A DNA stretch of 53,127 nt from JANMCE01 sp963791625. Lineage in GTDB: Bacteria > Actinomycetota > Acidimicrobiia > Acidimicrobiales > Ilumatobacteraceae. The position numbers and the translations under genes are program-made. The stretch spans positions 1 through 53,127 of the forward strand of contig CAWBTA010000010.1 of the NCBI GenBank assembly GCA_963791625.1. The letters run 5' to 3'. This document shows, one piece after another, positions 1 through 8,991 of the stretch. The notes below the pieces were generated by a model that was not told the origin of the DNA, did no database searches, and saw only the letters and a program-made list of their open reading frames with translations. Within the stretch, counting starts at the first letter, position 1, and each line of letters starts with the position of its first letter.

Positions 1-515
1 CTCGCTAGGGCCTCGGTGTAAGACGAGTGAATGTAGCGCAGCCCGCCGCTACCGTGGGAGTACACAACAAGTGGAAACTTCTCAGTCGTTGCGATCTGGT
101 CGGCCTTGGCCGCGAAGGCGGAGGACGACTGGTAGTAGACCTCCGGCAGGAGGGAGTAGCGCTCTGGCGACAACGTCGTCTTGTCGACCGACGCGGCCAA
201 CGGAAACCACACGTCGACGGTCAACGGGCGGACGCCGGCCGGATCGTTCACCTTGATCGTGGCCACACCGACCGCGAACTTTCCGGCTGGAATGGGCGCC
301 CATGCGGCCGGGGCCGCCGTCGTGGTCGTGGGCGCGACCGTCGTTGTGGTGACGGGGGCCGCCGTCGTCGCCGGGGTGGTCGTCGCCGGCGCAGTCGCAG
401 CAAGGGTCGTTGTCGCGGCGGGTGCGGTCGCTATTACGGTCGTCGAGGACCTTGCCGTCGAGCTTGCACACGAAGCCAGCAACATCATCGGAATCGCACA
501 AGCAAGGCGAGGCAT
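1..515 (-). CDS. Secreted lipoprotein with alpha/beta-hydrolase domain (5' part, runs off left edge)
   Basis: The reverse strand reads from an ATG at 515 to the window edge without a stop. The N-terminus is a lipoprotein signal: a hydrophobic stretch ending in the lipobox LLASC, so the mature protein should be anchored through that Cys. About 45 residues of Thr/Ala/Pro-rich linker follow. The globular part then begins with a strand-rich region (RPLTVDVWFP) and a YSHGSGG oxyanion-type motif, typical of dienelactone hydrolase or platelet-activating-factor acetylhydrolase-like esterases. The nucleophile elbow lies beyond the edge. It sits 40 bp downstream of the bicupin gene on the same strand, so the two may be co-transcribed. 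The substrate cannot be inferred. Confidence 0.8.
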   Translation of the reverse strand, partial: MPRLACAIPMMLLASCASSTARSSTTVIATAPAATTTLAATAPATTTPATTAAPVTTTTVAPTTTTAAPAAWAPIPAGKFAVGVATIKVNDPAGVRPLTVDVWFPLAASVDKTTLSPERYSLLPEVYYQSSSAFAAKADQIATTEKFPLVVYSHGSGGLRYIHSSYTEALA

Positions 516-554
516 GTTCTTCACGCAAATGACGGTACTACCGTGCTTCGTCCG

Positions 555-1463
555 TTACGCCGTCGGCGCCGGGTACTCGTCGGCATTCAGAACCCATCCG
601 GGTTGAGTGGAGAAATCGAAGCGCGGTGGACAGAAGATGTCGATCAGCTGGTTGCACTCAAGCCCAACCGCCTGCGATGTATGGACCGACGGCGGAGGAA
701 TCACCGTCACCGATGGCGACGTACAGAACTGGTGCTCGTCGTCACGCCACTCGGTCATGTTGACCGTCCATGGCGTGCGAATGTGATGGACGTACTCACC
801 CGAGAGTTGCAATGACAACTGTTCGAAGTCGTCGTGGTGATGCGGCGACATCTTGGTGGCATCGCGCGGACCGACATTTTCGCCGAGGTAGTTGATCATG
901 ATGGTGGAGCAGCGGAAGATCCGACCGAATCGGCCAGCCTGAATCGGCGCATCATCAATGGGGTACGCCCGAATGCGGTAGCCAGCGGGCGGTGCTGGCC
1001 AGGCCGCGTATGGAGCCACGTTCGCATCGGCCGTGGCATAGAAATCGTTGTTCTCGCACAGGCTGCAGAGGTCGGACGACTGGGCACTGAACACTCTGAT
1101 GACATCGGCGTCGACATCGGTCGCCAACTGCGTGTCCCCCGGTGGCATGACCATGACGGCCGGGCCGACAACGGACACAACATCGGTGCCGTGCGTGATG
1201 GTTGCGGTCGCTCCTCGACTGGGGAACACGACCATGTACTCATCCATCTGACGTGTCCGTACGATCGGGTCACCCGCGTTGGCTCGCACGAAGTTGATCA
1301 CGCACGATTGACTACGGGCCCACCACAACAGCGAGCCACCAGTGGTCGACTGCGCAGGCGGATGCTTGTCGAACTCGAAGTACTGCGGGGCGACGTTCGC
1401 ACCCGTGTTGCGGGCTGCCGAGCCTGCGAGCGATTGGCGGGGGTCACTGCGGTCGTAGGCCAC
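555..1463 (-). CDS. Bicupin-like protein of unknown function
   Basis: The 302-residue protein has no signal peptide. The N-terminal half contains a cupin-like stretch around residues 70-115 (DEYMVVFPSRG to VMVMPPGDTQL). The C-terminal half has a clearer cupin motif with a His cluster (HHHDDFEQLSL, then GEYVHHIRTPW), which could bind a metal. The two halves resemble the two-barrel layout of bicupins. I do not recognise a named family, and function would be guesswork. It shares strand and a short gap with the lipoprotein hydrolase downstream. Confidence 0.7.
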   Translation of the reverse strand: MAYDRSDPRQSLAGSAARNTGANVAPQYFEFDKHPPAQSTTGGSLLWWARSQSCVINFVRANAGDPIVRTRQMDEYMVVFPSRGATATITHGTDVVSVVGPAVMVMPPGDTQLATDVDADVIRVFSAQSSDLCSLCENNDFYATADANVAPYAAWPAPPAGYRIRAYPIDDAPIQAGRFGRIFRCSTIMINYLGENVGPRDATKMSPHHHDDFEQLSLQLSGEYVHHIRTPWTVNMTEWRDDEHQFCTSPSVTVIPPPSVHTSQAVGLECNQLIDIFCPPRFDFSTQPGWVLNADEYPAPTA

Positions 1464-1747
1464 AATCTGTTCCGATCAGGTTAGGGTCGGTGCCCGGCTG
1501 CGCTCCGGTCTGGCCATCCGAGATTAGCTCGCCATCCACCGTTAGCGACCGCTCAAAAAGCGCAAATCCCGGCGGCTCCTCGATTCGGGGGAGAACGCCG
1601 GGATCACTTTCTCTCCTAGTGGAGTGAACGAACTAAGTATGACGGCTTGCTTCAGGTTTGGCAACGCGTTGACGGTCGAGCCGAGCACACTCGACCGTGG
1701 TCGAAATTCCCCTGCGCCGCAGGTGACCGAGCTGTCACGCTGACAGG

Positions 1748-1969
1748 GTGGAGCCAGCACAGAATCGTTCTGTCTCGAGCCACCGTCCGACATCTGAGGA
1801 GGCACGCTATGACTCTCGAAACGTCCTGCGGGTCGAGCGAGAAAGTCCCACCCTGCTGGTTGATGCGATAGACCTCGTCGGCAACTACGGCATCGACTAC
1901 GACACCAGTAAGACAATCGTCGGGCCGTTCGTCATCAACGCGCACGCACTCGCCCGCCGAGACCTCTGA
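1748..1969 (+). CDS. Small hypothetical ORF in a 540-bp gap, possibly a gene remnant
   Basis: The stretch 1464-2000 holds no convincing gene. A GTG-initiated frame of 73 codons ends at 1969, and its second half (LLVDAIDLVGNYGIDYD and onward) has protein-like composition. A near-perfect Shine-Dalgarno (AGGAGG, 1798-1803) sits just before ATG 1809, but that ATG opens a different frame which stops after about 20 codons. This could be a short gene with one indel, a remnant, or chance. No family was recognised. Confidence 0.25.
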   Translation: MEPAQNRSVSSHRPTSEEARYDSRNVLRVERESPTLLVDAIDLVGNYGIDYDTSKTIVGPFVINAHALARRDL

Positions 1970-2000
1970 TGGGCATCTCTGAGCTACGAAGCTGGCCAGG

Positions 2001-2450
2001 TCAGTCTACGTAGAGGTCCACCGTGGTGAGGGCGTCGATGAGGGCAGCGGCGTGGTGACGAAGCTCGTCACTGAGTCGAGGGTCGAGGTTGGCGAGGAGT
2101 TGGTCGGTCGAGTCGGTGGCTTGCTTGACCAAGCGGTCGGCCAGCCGCTTGCCCGACGGCGTGAGCGACACGACCGAGCGCCGACCGTCATCGGCCGACT
2201 GCTGTCGTTGCACTCGCCCCGACACAACGAGTCGACCAATGGCATGGGTGCACGTTGGTTGCGGCAACATGGTGTCGGTTGCGAGTTCGCCGACGCTGCG
2301 CACTCTGCCGTCGCGGAGTACGGCCAAAATGCGCCAGTCGGAAACAGCGACACCATCGGCGGCGATGGCGCGGTGAAACTCGTCTGACAGCAGTTGGTCG
2401 GCTCGTTGCAAGAGATAGGGCAGGTAGCCCCGAAGGAAATCGTTCGCCAC
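2001..2450 (-). CDS. MarR-family transcriptional regulator
   Basis: The 149-residue protein starts at a GTG (2450) just after the stop of the upstream cupin gene; the frame stays open further upstream, but that extension overlaps the cupin gene and looks like a shadow. It has the MarR plan: a dimerisation helix, a winged helix-turn-helix (SDWRILAVLRDG, then SVGELATDTMLPQPTCTHAIGRL), the wing DDGRRSVVSLTPSGKRL, and C-terminal helices. As the last gene of the aminotransferase-cupin-MarR operon, it probably regulates that operon. The ligand is unknown. Confidence 0.85.
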   Translation of the reverse strand: MANDFLRGYLPYLLQRADQLLSDEFHRAIAADGVAVSDWRILAVLRDGRVRSVGELATDTMLPQPTCTHAIGRLVVSGRVQRQQSADDGRRSVVSLTPSGKRLADRLVKQATDSTDQLLANLDPRLSDELRHHAAALIDALTTVDLYVD

Positions 2451-2460
2451 GCGGGCGACG

Positions 2461-2829
2461 TTAGCGGGGCTCGAGGTCAAGGACTCCGGTGGACTTGTCG
2501 AGAATGGGTGGGGACTGCACGGAGAGGAACACCAGAGGTGACGCACCAGTTCGCACACCGTGGTACTGGCCAGTGCGAATGCGGATGCGATCTCCGACAA
2601 CCACGTTGTGATCGATGTCTTCGACCACGACGACGCCGTGTCCATCCAGGATGTACAGCACCGTCTCGGCCCGGTTATGCCGGTGGATCTTCGAGGTCTG
2701 CTCGGGGTCGAGCCGCACGTAGTCTGCTCCGACAATCGATTCGAGCGCGGTGCCCCGCGTGAGCTGCATCACTTGGAACACGTCATTCACATCGACGGCG
2801 AGATCGCGGTCGATCACGGGTTCGGACAT
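2461..2829 (-). CDS. Small single-domain cupin protein
   Basis: A 122-residue RmlC-like cupin. Motif 1 is visible as HRHNRAETVLYILDGHG and motif 2 as GDRIRIRTGQYHGVRTG, with the His/Glu metal ligands of the fold. Its start overlaps the 3' end of the aminotransferase by 16 bp, which implies translational coupling, and the MarR gene follows directly. A small-molecule isomerase, dioxygenase or sensor role would fit; the sequence does not discriminate. Confidence 0.85.
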   Translation of the reverse strand: MSEPVIDRDLAVDVNDVFQVMQLTRGTALESIVGADYVRLDPEQTSKIHRHNRAETVLYILDGHGVVVVEDIDHNVVVGDRIRIRTGQYHGVRTGASPLVFLSVQSPPILDKSTGVLDLEPR

Positions 2830-3908
2830 GTCGAGTCTCCTTCGGTTCGAATAGTGGCGGCGATGGCAGTGAGGGCTCTGAGGAACGCTTCGTTCTCCGG
2901 GGGTGTGCCCACCGTGACGCGCAGCCCACCGTCAAGGGCACGGGCGATGATGCCGAGTCGTTCGAGCCCTTCGCCTAACGCCATTGGGTCTGAGCAGGGC
3001 AGCCAGATGAAGTTGCCGCCCGCATCGGGGACGGGCCAGCCGAGGGAACGCGACCCGACCACGAGACGATCTCGCTCCACCGCAGTGGCGCCACGGCGCC
3101 GATCGAGTTCGGGTGCCTCGTCAAGCGACGCACTCGCCGCCGCCAACGCCAACCCGTTGACGGCAAAAGGCGGGGGAACACGGTTCATCAGTTCGATCAC
3201 CATCGGCGACGCCACGCAGTAGCCGATGCGCAGCGACGCCAAACCGTGCAGCTTGGAGAACGTGCGCAGGACGACCAGGTTTGGGTATCGGTCAACCAGT
3301 TGAGGCAGACCCGATTCGGGTTGCCCAACATTGAAATCGGCGTACGCCTCGTCGATCACGACGAGGGTCGAAGGGTGCGTCCGATCGAGCAATGCCTCAA
3401 TGTCCGCGACCGGAATCACGGTGCTGGTCGGATTGTTGGGGTTGGCCACAATGACCATTCGCACGTTCCCCGTCGTATCGATCGCGGTCAGATCGCACGT
3501 TTGGTCGACGAGAGGAACGGGAACGAAGGTCGCGCCAGCCAGATCAGCGAGGATCGGGTAGAGCTCAAAGCTCGGCCATGGCACCAACACCCGATCACCC
3601 GATTCGAGAGCCGCGAGGCTCAGCTGGGTGAGAACGGCGGCCGACCCAGGACCGACGAAGATCGATCCGATCGACACGCCAATCTGACCCGCGAGCTTGG
3701 TCCGCAGATCGCGACACGTTGGGTCTGGATAGCGAGCGATGTCTCGACAGGCAGCGTCAATGGCCTCCAGCACACCCGGAAGGGGCCCGAAGGCCGACTC
3801 ATTACTCGACAGCTTCACCGCTTGTTCGAGACCGCGCTGAGCCACAACGTCGGCGACGGTCCGACCCGGCCGGTAGGCCCGAAGGGTGCGCATGCCTCCA
3901 TATTGCAT
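2814..3908 (-). CDS. PLP-dependent class I/II aminotransferase, histidinol-phosphate aminotransferase family
   Basis: The 364-residue protein matches the length and motif order of HisC-type fold-I aminotransferases: LSSNESAFGPLPGV near the N-terminus, ANPNNPTST (Asn157), DEAYADF (Asp186), and the PLP-lysine motif RTFSKLHGLASLRIGY (Lys219, phosphate-binding Arg227). No other his genes are adjacent and it shares an operon with a cupin and a MarR regulator, so it is more likely a dedicated aminotransferase of a small pathway than the housekeeping HisC. Two in-frame ATGs (3908 and 3893) are possible; neither has a well-spaced ribosome site. Confidence 0.9.
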   Translation of the reverse strand: MQYGGMRTLRAYRPGRTVADVVAQRGLEQAVKLSSNESAFGPLPGVLEAIDAACRDIARYPDPTCRDLRTKLAGQIGVSIGSIFVGPGSAAVLTQLSLAALESGDRVLVPWPSFELYPILADLAGATFVPVPLVDQTCDLTAIDTTGNVRMVIVANPNNPTSTVIPVADIEALLDRTHPSTLVVIDEAYADFNVGQPESGLPQLVDRYPNLVVLRTFSKLHGLASLRIGYCVASPMVIELMNRVPPPFAVNGLALAAASASLDEAPELDRRRGATAVERDRLVVGSRSLGWPVPDAGGNFIWLPCSDPMALGEGLERLGIIARALDGGLRVTVGTPPENEAFLRALTAIAATIRTEGDSTCPNP

Positions 3909-3918
3909 TCATGTGAAT
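3907..3918. promoter_or_regulatory. Short palindrome at the start of the aminotransferase operon, candidate operator
   Basis: ATTCA-TG-TGAAT overlaps the start codon of the aminotransferase gene. Five-base perfect arms around two bases fit a dimeric winged-helix regulator, and the operon encodes a MarR protein. The link is inference from position only. Confidence 0.35.
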
Positions 3919-4016
3919 GGACCTGTCAATGACATGGCCGAGGCGCAAGATGATCCTCACAGAGCATCTCGGTGCGCGATACTTGTACCGGGCGGCACGT
4001 AGGCAGGAGATTTCGC

Positions 4017-4613
4017 GTGGTGTTTCCCCATGGAGAAGTACGCAAGACGGCGACGGTGGCGTGGGTCGCGCTTGCGCTCGTTGCCGGTGGAGTTGGCGTC
4101 GCTCCGCCCGCCCTTGCCGCGCCTGCGATTTCGCGGATGGCCGCGCTGCCGAACAAGGTCGTGGCGGCTGCCCGATCACAGCTTGGCGTGCGCGAGATCC
4201 CCGAGAACCGGGGTCGGCGTGTGCGCGAGTATCAGAAGTCGGTGAAGAACGATCACTACGCGCTCGACGTGCCGTGGTGTTCAAGCTTCGTGACGTGGGC
4301 GGGGGTACAAGCCAATGACCCGACACCGTTTCGCAGTGCCATCGTGTCCGACTGGATCGTGGCCGCCGACCACGGTCGGCACGGGATGTCGTTCGTCCGC
4401 CAGTCGTCGGTGCGCGCCGGAGACATTGTCGCTCTCAAGAAGGCCGGCACCTGGCAACACATGGGCATCGTGTCGTCAGTAGGCAGCGGCATCACCGTGA
4501 TCTCCGGCAACACCGTGGCCCCCGACAAGAAGGCCGACGGCGTGTTCGAAAAGCCTCTGACCAACTGGACCAAGAAGGGTTACTTCGCCACCTTCATCCG
4601 CAACAGCGGCTGA
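4017..4613 (+). CDS. Secreted CHAP-domain hydrolase (putative peptidoglycan amidase/endopeptidase)
   Basis: GTG at 4017 is preferred because AGGAGA (4005-4010) lies six bases upstream; the frame extends further 5' without a better site. Residues 1 to about 36 form a Sec signal peptide (basic start, hydrophobic core, ALA-A cleavage). The mature part is a CHAP domain: the catalytic Cys is in VPWCSSFVTW, the His in WQHMGIV, and the polar third residue in ISGNTV. The family cleaves peptide cross-links or the amide bond of peptidoglycan. It stands as a single gene. Confidence 0.88.
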   Translation: MVFPHGEVRKTATVAWVALALVAGGVGVAPPALAAPAISRMAALPNKVVAAARSQLGVREIPENRGRRVREYQKSVKNDHYALDVPWCSSFVTWAGVQANDPTPFRSAIVSDWIVAADHGRHGMSFVRQSSVRAGDIVALKKAGTWQHMGIVSSVGSGITVISGNTVAPDKKADGVFEKPLTNWTKKGYFATFIRNSG

Positions 4614-4647
4614 ACCGAGCAGCTCCGACCGTTCGAACCACGCGAAG

Positions 4648-6405
4648 ATGTTACGTATGGAACCATCGTTCGATGTTGTCTGGCCGAAGTCACCGCTCGG
4701 GATGCAAGCGAGGCGGCCGGCTCCTCGCCTCGACACGCTGAACGGCAAGCGTATCGGGTTCGCGTGGGACTATCTGTTCCGTGGGGACGAACTGTTCCCC
4801 GTGCTGGCCGAGGAGCTACAACGGCGTTTCGAAGGCGTCGAGATCATCAACTACGACGTCTTCGGCAACCTGCATGGTCCGCAGGAGCATGAACTGGTGG
4901 CACAGCTCCCGGTCGGGCTCGCTCGCCATCGGGTCGACGCCGTCGTGTCCGGCAACGGCTGTTGAGGCAGCTGCACGCCCGCCGTGTTGCGGGCATCGGT
5001 TGCGTGTGAAGCGGCCGGGGTGCCGACCGTGTCGTTGGTGTGTGAAGGTTTTGAGCGTCAAGCCGGAGCCACCGGGCGTGGCCTCGGATTCGACAAGCTT
5101 CCGATCGCCAGGCTGGTGGGTCACGTCGACGCACAGTCGTATGACGACATGGTTGCCTCGTTCATCGAACACACCGTCGGGCAGATCGTGTCCGGCCTGA
5201 CGACACCGATCGAGTGGGACGAAAATGGCACCGCCGAACCCAGCGCGCTCGACATCGTTGCCAGTGGAACGATCGATGAGATCCATCGCACCTTTGTCGC
5301 CAACGGCTGGTCGGATGGCCTGGCCATCATCCCACCGACGCGCGACCGGGTGGAGGCCTTCATCGCCGCAACAGGTCATGACCCGTGGCGCGTGCTCGGT
5401 ACCATTCGTCCGTCGGGACGAGACGTCACGGTCTGGTCGATCGCGGTCAACGCTGTGATGGCTGGGTGTGAGGCGGTGCAGCTTCCTGTGCTGCTCGCGC
5501 TCGCCGAAGTGCTGCTCGACCCGCACTACAACGTGCAACACTCGGGCAACACCACCGGAGCTGATGCGATCATCGTGCTCAATGGTCCGGTGATTGAGGA
5601 CCTCGGGTTCAACCACGGTCCGGGTGCAATGCGCGACGGCGCCGGCGCGCCCAACACGGTGGTGGCGCGTTGGCTGCGGTTGTTCCTGCGCAACGTGTGC
5701 GGGTTCACCGCCGATGAGCACGACAAGGCAACGTTCGGAAACAGCAGCCGCGTTGTGCTCGCCGAGGATGAAGCAGCGCTGTCCGCGATTGGTTGGGAGC
5801 CGTTCGCCGCGACGTTCGGTCACCCGGCGGGTACCGACGCAGTGACCGTCGCCCGCATGAACAGCGGCGCCATGATCGGCAGTGTTTTCGGTTCGACGCC
5901 GGAGCAGATCATTCCGTACCTGGCTGACGGGCTCGCCCGCATCACGGGTTGGGATCTGACCCACGTCTACGGCTTGGGGCAGGGACACCATCGACCGCTG
6001 CTCGTGCTGTCGCCTGTGCTCGCCCGCATTTTCGGGCGCGCCGGCTGGACAAAAGCCCAGGTACAGCACGCGTTGTTCGAGCATGCCCGTATTCCGGCGT
6101 GGCGGTTCGAAAAACTCATCGGTGACTGGACCAACCTCACCGCCGGACGACGTACGCTCGTCGATCTCGTGCATGCGGGCGTGGTGCCACCTGTGTTCGC
6201 CGAGTCGAGTGACCCGGACCGCCTGGTGCCGATCGTGACGTCGCCCGACAAGCTGCTCATCGCCGTTGCCGGCGACCCGAACCGGACGAACGCCTACACG
6301 CTCAGCCACGATGGATCCCATGGCGACTGGACCAGCAAAGCGATCGACCGCACCTACAGCGACGATCTCGTTTGCCGGATCGACAACCGCGACGCCTGTA
6401 CCTGA
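4648..6405 (+). CDS. UGSC-family selenoprotein (in-frame TGA read as selenocysteine)
   Basis: A single frame runs from ATG 4648 (or ATG 4657) to TGA 6405, interrupted only by TGA at 4963-4965. The codons around it read N-G-C-TGA-G-S-C-T, the defining U-G-S-C motif of the UGSC (seleno)protein family, with Sec at residue 106. The N-terminal ~170 residues form the UGSC domain. The rest (about 410 residues) is a conserved domain usually seen with it (GWSDGLAIIPPTRDRV, VLGTIRPSGRDVTVWS). The reaction is not known to me; a redox-active Sec-Gly-Ser-Cys pair is plausible. A hairpin follows the TGA at 17 nt. Conventional calling would give a 105-residue protein and a separate 3' ORF. Confidence 0.87.
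4977..4994 (+). promoter_or_regulatory. SECIS-like hairpin of the UGSC selenoprotein
   Basis: GCCCGC (4977-4982) pairs perfectly with GCGGGC (4989-4994) around the loop CGTGTT. The loop begins 17 nt after the TGA and has G as its second base. This fits the general bacterial SECIS pattern of a hairpin inside the coding region just 3' of the UGA with a G early in the apical loop. Confidence 0.7.
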
Positions 6406-6427
6406 GGCGCGCCGATGTACCGGCCGC

Positions 6428-6433
6428 TAGGGT
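6428..6433 (+). promoter_or_regulatory. Candidate -10 element for a leaderless transcript
   Basis: TAGGGT ends seven bases before the GTG at 6441, and no Shine-Dalgarno is present. That spacing is typical of actinobacterial leaderless promoters (TANNNT). No clear -35 is visible. Confidence 0.3.
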
Positions 6434-6440
6434 CGTCGGG

Positions 6441-6830
6441 GTGCTCGATACCATCGATTCCGAAATCCTTGCCAACGATACGGCTGTCATCGCAACGATC
6501 AATCCCGCCGGTGTGCCGCAGCTGACCGCAGTCTGGTACGTCATCCAAGACGGCCACGTGCGTGTCTCCATCAACAGGAAACGGCAGAAAGGCCGCAATC
6601 TGCAAAAGAATCCGAACGTGTCGCTGCTCATCTATCACCCGGAAACGCAGGACTACTTCGCCGAGATACGCGGGCTAGCCACGCTGATCGCCGACGATGA
6701 CTACCAATTGTCTGATGTCATCGCCAAGCGTTACAACGCGGACTTCCGAGCGTTCGATCAGCCCGGCGACGGACGGTGGATCATTGATGTGGCACCAACC
6801 CGCGTGGTCATCACCGACGTCCGCCACTGA
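6441..6830 (+). CDS. PPOX-class (pyridoxamine-phosphate-oxidase-like) F420/FMN-binding protein
   Basis: GTG 6441 gives a 129-residue protein, the usual size for small split-barrel flavoproteins. Recognisable segments are AVIATINPAGVPQLTAVWYV (first strands), GHVRVSINRKRQKGRNLQKNP (cofactor phosphate contacts) and VSLLIYHPETQDYFAEIRG (central strand). The family binds F420 or FMN and reduces varied substrates; in F420-producing actinobacteria the F420 type is common. The cofactor cannot be fixed from sequence by eye. It is monocistronic. Confidence 0.85.
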   Translation: MLDTIDSEILANDTAVIATINPAGVPQLTAVWYVIQDGHVRVSINRKRQKGRNLQKNPNVSLLIYHPETQDYFAEIRGLATLIADDDYQLSDVIAKRYNADFRAFDQPGDGRWIIDVAPTRVVITDVRH

Positions 6831-6893
6831 ACATCCGGGTACGTCGGCACCGGCGGTGCACCAGCACGAGGCCGAGTTCAACGCCTCCCGACG

Positions 6894-7724
6894 TTGGCAC
6901 GCTGCCAACAACAATTTCGTGGGACGGCGGATAGCCTGCATACAGGCGCAAGAAAACCGTCTCTCTGCCAACACGCGGTCACGCGGAAACGGAACACTCC
7001 ACTGTTAGCGCATCCCGCATCCGACTACGACAGCGAAAGTGACTCGGCCTGGACGCTCCACCCGACGAGGCGGCGCGTGGCCCGTGCTGTCGGCCGGCGA
7101 CTCGTTCCTACGCTGATCGAGGCCACGCTCATCCCGACGGTGTTGTTCTATTCGACGCTCTTGGCGACTCGCAGTCTCGGTTGGGCACTCGCCGTCATCC
7201 TCGGGTGGTCCTACACGGCGCTTCTCCGACGCGTCTTCTCCGGTCGATCGGTACCGGTTTTGCTGCTCCTGGCTTCGCTCGGCATCACGGTGCGAACCAG
7301 CGTGTTCCTGCTGAGTGGGAACGCCTTCATCTACTTCGCTCAGCCGATTCTGGGTACCGTGGTGACCGCGACGGTGTTCGGTGCGTCGTGTGCCTTCGGC
7401 CGTCCGCTCATCGGCCGCTTCGCGAGCGATTTCTGCGAACTCCCCTCCGATGTCCGCAGCCGACCGGCAATCGAACTGCTGTTTCACCGACTGACCCTAC
7501 TGTGGGCGGCCGTAAACCTCGCCTCTGCTGCCGTGAGCGTCGCGGTTCTGCTCACGATGCCAGTCACGGTCTTCGTGGGCGTTCGCACGCTAGCGACGTG
7601 GACGTTGACAGTAACCGGCGCCCTGGTGACCGTGTCGGCCTCGGTGCGAGTTGCCCGCAGCGAGGGACTCTCCACTGCCGTCGGACCGAATGGCGCGTTG
7701 CGCGCCGTCATGGTCGCCGAGTAG
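6894..7724 (+). CDS. Polytopic membrane protein resembling the VC0807 family
   Basis: The frame is open from TTG 6894; the conserved part begins about 7065 (PTRRRVARAVGRRLVPTLIE) and is followed by four to six hydrophobic segments, including ATLIPTVLFYSTLLA, WALAVILGW and VPVLLLLASLGITV. The repeated pattern RSVPVLL...LSGNAFIYFAQPILGTV resembles VC0807-type putative intracellular-septation-like membrane proteins. The true start is uncertain: no ribosome site is obvious and the first ~50 residues are not membrane-like. A short inverted repeat (GCCTG-CATA-CAGGC, 6936-6949) lies inside this doubtful part and may be regulatory if the gene starts later. Function unknown. Confidence 0.65.
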   Translation: MARCQQQFRGTADSLHTGARKPSLCQHAVTRKRNTPLLAHPASDYDSESDSAWTLHPTRRRVARAVGRRLVPTLIEATLIPTVLFYSTLLATRSLGWALAVILGWSYTALLRRVFSGRSVPVLLLLASLGITVRTSVFLLSGNAFIYFAQPILGTVVTATVFGASCAFGRPLIGRFASDFCELPSDVRSRPAIELLFHRLTLLWAAVNLASAAVSVAVLLTMPVTVFVGVRTLATWTLTVTGALVTVSASVRVARSEGLSTAVGPNGALRAVMVAE

Positions 7725-7794
7725 ACGGTCGAAAGACCACGGGAAGGGACCTTCGGCCCGAGACATCGCGATCACGAGGGCGTTGACTGCAAGT

Positions 7795-8991
7795 ATGGTG
7801 ATCAGCGCGCTCGTGTCCCGGATACGCAGCGAGACCGGCGAGTTGCACGCCCTCGGCCTCTACAAGGCGGAACGGGTCCTCACCTCACCGCAGCGGGCAC
7901 ATATCCGCGTGGCCGGCCGCGAGTTGCTCAACCTTTGCGCCAACAACTACCTCGGCCTGGCCGATCATCCTCAGCTGATCGAGGCGGCCAAGGCGGCGCT
8001 CGACAAGTGGGGGTTCGGCATGGCGAGCGTGCGGTTCATCTGCGGCACACAACAGGTTCATCGCGAACTCGAGGAACGACTCTCGGCCTTCCTCGGTACC
8101 GAGGACACGATCCTGTACTCGTCGTGCTTCGACGCGAACGGCGGTCTTTTCGAGACGCTGCTCGGCGACAACGATGCCGTCGTGAGCGACTCACTCAACC
8201 ACGCCTCGATCATTGATGGCATCCGGCTCTGTCGGGCGAGGAAGTACCGGTATGCGAACAGCGATATGACCGACCTACGAGACCAACTCGTGCAGGCGCG
8301 TGCCGACCGCGCCGGCGCCGTCATGATCGCAACCGACGGCGTGTTCTCCATGGACGGCGTGATCGCCGATCTGAGATCCATCTGCGATCTCGCGGAGGAG
8401 TTCGACGCCACGGTGATGGTGGACGACTCACACGCCGTCGGCTTCGTCGGCGAGACCGGACGCGGTACTCCTCAGGCGTGCGGCGTGAGCGACCGGGTGG
8501 ACATCATCACGGGCACGCTCGGCAAGGCGCTCGGCGGCGCCGCGGGCGGCTACACATCGGGACCGCGTGACGTGATCGAATGGCTTCGACAGCAGTCACG
8601 TCCGTATCTGTTCTCAAACTCACTCACACCCGCCATCGCGGCGACCTCGATCGCTGTGCTCGACCTGCTCGATCGCGAACCGGAGCGGCGCGAGCAGGTA
8701 CATGCGAACGCTGTGTACTTTCGCGCCCAGATGGCGTCGCTCGGCTTCACCCTCGCTGGTGCCGGTCACGCGATCATCCCGGTGATGATCGGCGACGCGG
8801 GGCTCGCCACTTCGTTCGCTTCCCGGATGCTGGAAGAGGGCGTCTATGTGATCGGGTTCAGCTTCCCGGTCGTGCCGCACGATTCGGCTCGTATCAGAAC
8901 GCAAATGTCGGCCGCCCACACCCGTGACGATCTCGATCAGGCCATTGCCGCGTTCGGCCGCGTTGGGCGCGCCCTCGGGGTAATCACATGA
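7795..8991 (+). CDS. kbl: 2-amino-3-ketobutyrate CoA ligase (glycine C-acetyltransferase)
   Basis: ATG 7795 gives 398 residues, the same length as E. coli Kbl. The PLP lysine is Lys244 in GTLGKALGGAAGG, the position known for Kbl. Other motifs are NNYLGLADHP, GFGMASVRFICGTQ, DSLNHASIIDG and MVDDSHAVGF. The enzyme cleaves 2-amino-3-oxobutanoate with CoA to glycine and acetyl-CoA. Its stop overlaps the tdh start (ATGA), so the pair forms the threonine dehydrogenase route from threonine to glycine. Confidence 0.97.
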   Translation: MVISALVSRIRSETGELHALGLYKAERVLTSPQRAHIRVAGRELLNLCANNYLGLADHPQLIEAAKAALDKWGFGMASVRFICGTQQVHRELEERLSAFLGTEDTILYSSCFDANGGLFETLLGDNDAVVSDSLNHASIIDGIRLCRARKYRYANSDMTDLRDQLVQARADRAGAVMIATDGVFSMDGVIADLRSICDLAEEFDATVMVDDSHAVGFVGETGRGTPQACGVSDRVDIITGTLGKALGGAAGGYTSGPRDVIEWLRQQSRPYLFSNSLTPAIAATSIAVLDLLDREPERREQVHANAVYFRAQMASLGFTLAGAGHAIIPVMIGDAGLATSFASRMLEEGVYVIGFSFPVVPHDSARIRTQMSAAHTRDDLDQAIAAFGRVGRALGVIT

